From: Bolinopsis microptera | Lineage: Eukaryota > Ctenophora > Tentaculata > Lobata > Bolinopsidae | Length of the DNA stretch: 64,000 bases | Direction of reading: 5' to 3' | NCBI RefSeq assembly: GCF_026151205.1 | Contig: NC_087084.1 | Location: 3,628,845 to 3,692,844 of the forward strand | Notes under the pieces: generated by a model | Database searches by the model: none | Told to the model about the DNA's origin: nothing | The model's input: only the letters and a program-made list of their open reading frames with translations | Shown: piece after piece, positions 63,223-64,000 of the stretch | Layout: each line of letters begins with the position of its first letter | Numbering within the stretch: position 1 is the first letter of the stretch | Position numbers and translations under genes: made by a program

Positions 63223-63609
63223 AAAAGGCGCCCCCTGTTGGTGCCCCCCCCCTTTTGGGTCCCCCTCCTAAAATTGACAAATTAGGTGATTTTAAGGATA
63301 CCCCGGAAAAAATCTCAAAAAAAGTGTGTACTAGAAAAAACGCCCCTTTTTGCTAGTACTTTATAATTTTCAAAATTTCCCCATTAAAAAACATTTGGCC
63401 CCCCCCTAAAGGGGCGCCCCCCCCACTGGGGTCCGGGGCTTCTTACGCCCCCGAACGGGAGGGGGGAAACAAGCCCATAAGGCGAATACGCAGCCGGAGT
63501 TGACAGTTGACGAAACATGATTAAAAATTGACCCTTTTTTTTTCTTTAGAAAATATGTATCAGGTTTGAGGTAAATTGCAAGTCCGGGTTTTTAAAATTG
63601 AACAAAGGG

Positions 63610-64000
63610 GGTTTTTTCCCTTACACCTTTGCAAAACTTATAAACCATCACATATAAGCTAGCTGGAAAGTGAAATTCCCTTGTCCGTAGTAGTTGCAGC
63701 TAAACCCGTAGTGGTATCCTCCACGACAGCCTCATCCTCGCATGTGTCCCATAATTTGCACACTCCATCGCAGACATCCTTGGATAATAATCTTTTTCCA
63801 CTCTCAGGGTATCCATTTCATGAATAATCTTCATCTGAATCACCCTGAACTCATCTAAAAAGGTATTCACACAATCCTGTTGTCTGTTGCTGTGAAGACC
63901 TTTTCTCTTTCATTTGATAGGTTGACAAACATCCTCCCTGACTTCAATTCACGATGTAGCTTCCACATAGAGGCTCTTCATTTGTTATCTTGCCCATTGT
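63610..64000 (-). pseudogene. Third LDLa-GPCR fragment, cut by the window end
   Basis: Reverse complement of about 38,485-38,845 in the right GPCR copy, covering LDLa motifs of the N-terminal ectodomain. It shares two right-arm-specific states: the 1-base deletion ggatacc and the variant encoding YYGQG, where the left copy has YWGIG. It adds many small indels of its own, so no frame survives as read. The rest of the gene would continue to the right of the window. Confidence 0.8.

Larger units (their letters stand above)
42356..63610. other. Low-quality, homopolymer-inflated sequence
   Basis: Texture changes abruptly: runs of four or more of every base are everywhere, open frames rarely exceed 100 codons, and none carries a recognisable domain. 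The third GPCR fragment at the end differs from the right-arm copy mainly by small indels, which fits unpolished long-read sequence. A fold-back element related to FB2 lies inside, so foreign contamination is unlikely. Genes may exist here but cannot be called. Confidence 0.7.

Noticed and set aside
63008-63356. Poly-glycine or poly-proline protein
   Set aside because: It is the translation of a 37-base C homopolymer.
42356-63610. Contaminating genome from another organism
   Set aside because: FB3 inside it shares phrases with FB2, and the stretch ends in the same GPCR family. Poor base quality explains the texture better.

Overview
The window is animal nuclear DNA. It is AT-rich, its genes are split by short GT-AG introns, and it carries CR1/Jockey-type non-LTR retrotransposon sequence, large fold-back DNA elements and an LDLa-repeat G-protein-coupled receptor (GPCR). 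An invertebrate, possibly an early-branching metazoan, fits best. The sequence alone does not give the species.

The main architecture is a large inverted duplication. The left arm (about 3,262-18,100) carries an LDLa-GPCR gene on the minus strand (7,408-3,481) and a 12-exon i-AAA/FtsH-type metalloprotease gene on the plus strand (12,764-17,647). The right arm (about 28,655-42,355) repeats both genes in mirror orientation. The left protease copy is intact: its exon lengths sum to 542 codons with Walker A, Walker B, HEAGH and the distal Asp all present. The right copy is broken by a frameshift, a lost splice donor and a premature stop. Both GPCR copies are broken at the same codon in TM3, by a TAA in the left arm and a 1-base loss in the right arm. 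The right copy has further frameshifts. The arms also differ by insertions with readable empty sites: a 2.9-kb 5'-truncated CR1-like element only in the left arm, and a 1.35-kb element with 8-bp target duplications only in the right arm.

The roughly 10.5 kb between the arms holds two giant hairpin elements. FB1 (about 18,417-21,585) is built of tandem repeats. FB2 (23,540-26,471) has TA-flanked CAGA ends. Between them lie the last two exons of an unrecognised coiled-coil gene on the minus strand. Minisatellites flank this region.

From about 42,356 to 63,610 the character changes. Homopolymers are inflated, no convincing gene is present, and the texture is that of unpolished long-read sequence. 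It still contains a recognisable fold-back element (FB3, 55,687-59,355) related to FB2, so it is probably the same organism. The window ends (63,610-64,000) in a third GPCR fragment on the minus strand that shares a frameshift private to the right arm.

The most unusual structure is the minisatellite at 13,025-13,867. It has copied the 3' end of protease exon 1 together with its 5' splice site, giving 17 tandem donor-like sites in the left arm. The right arm has four, two of them mutated.
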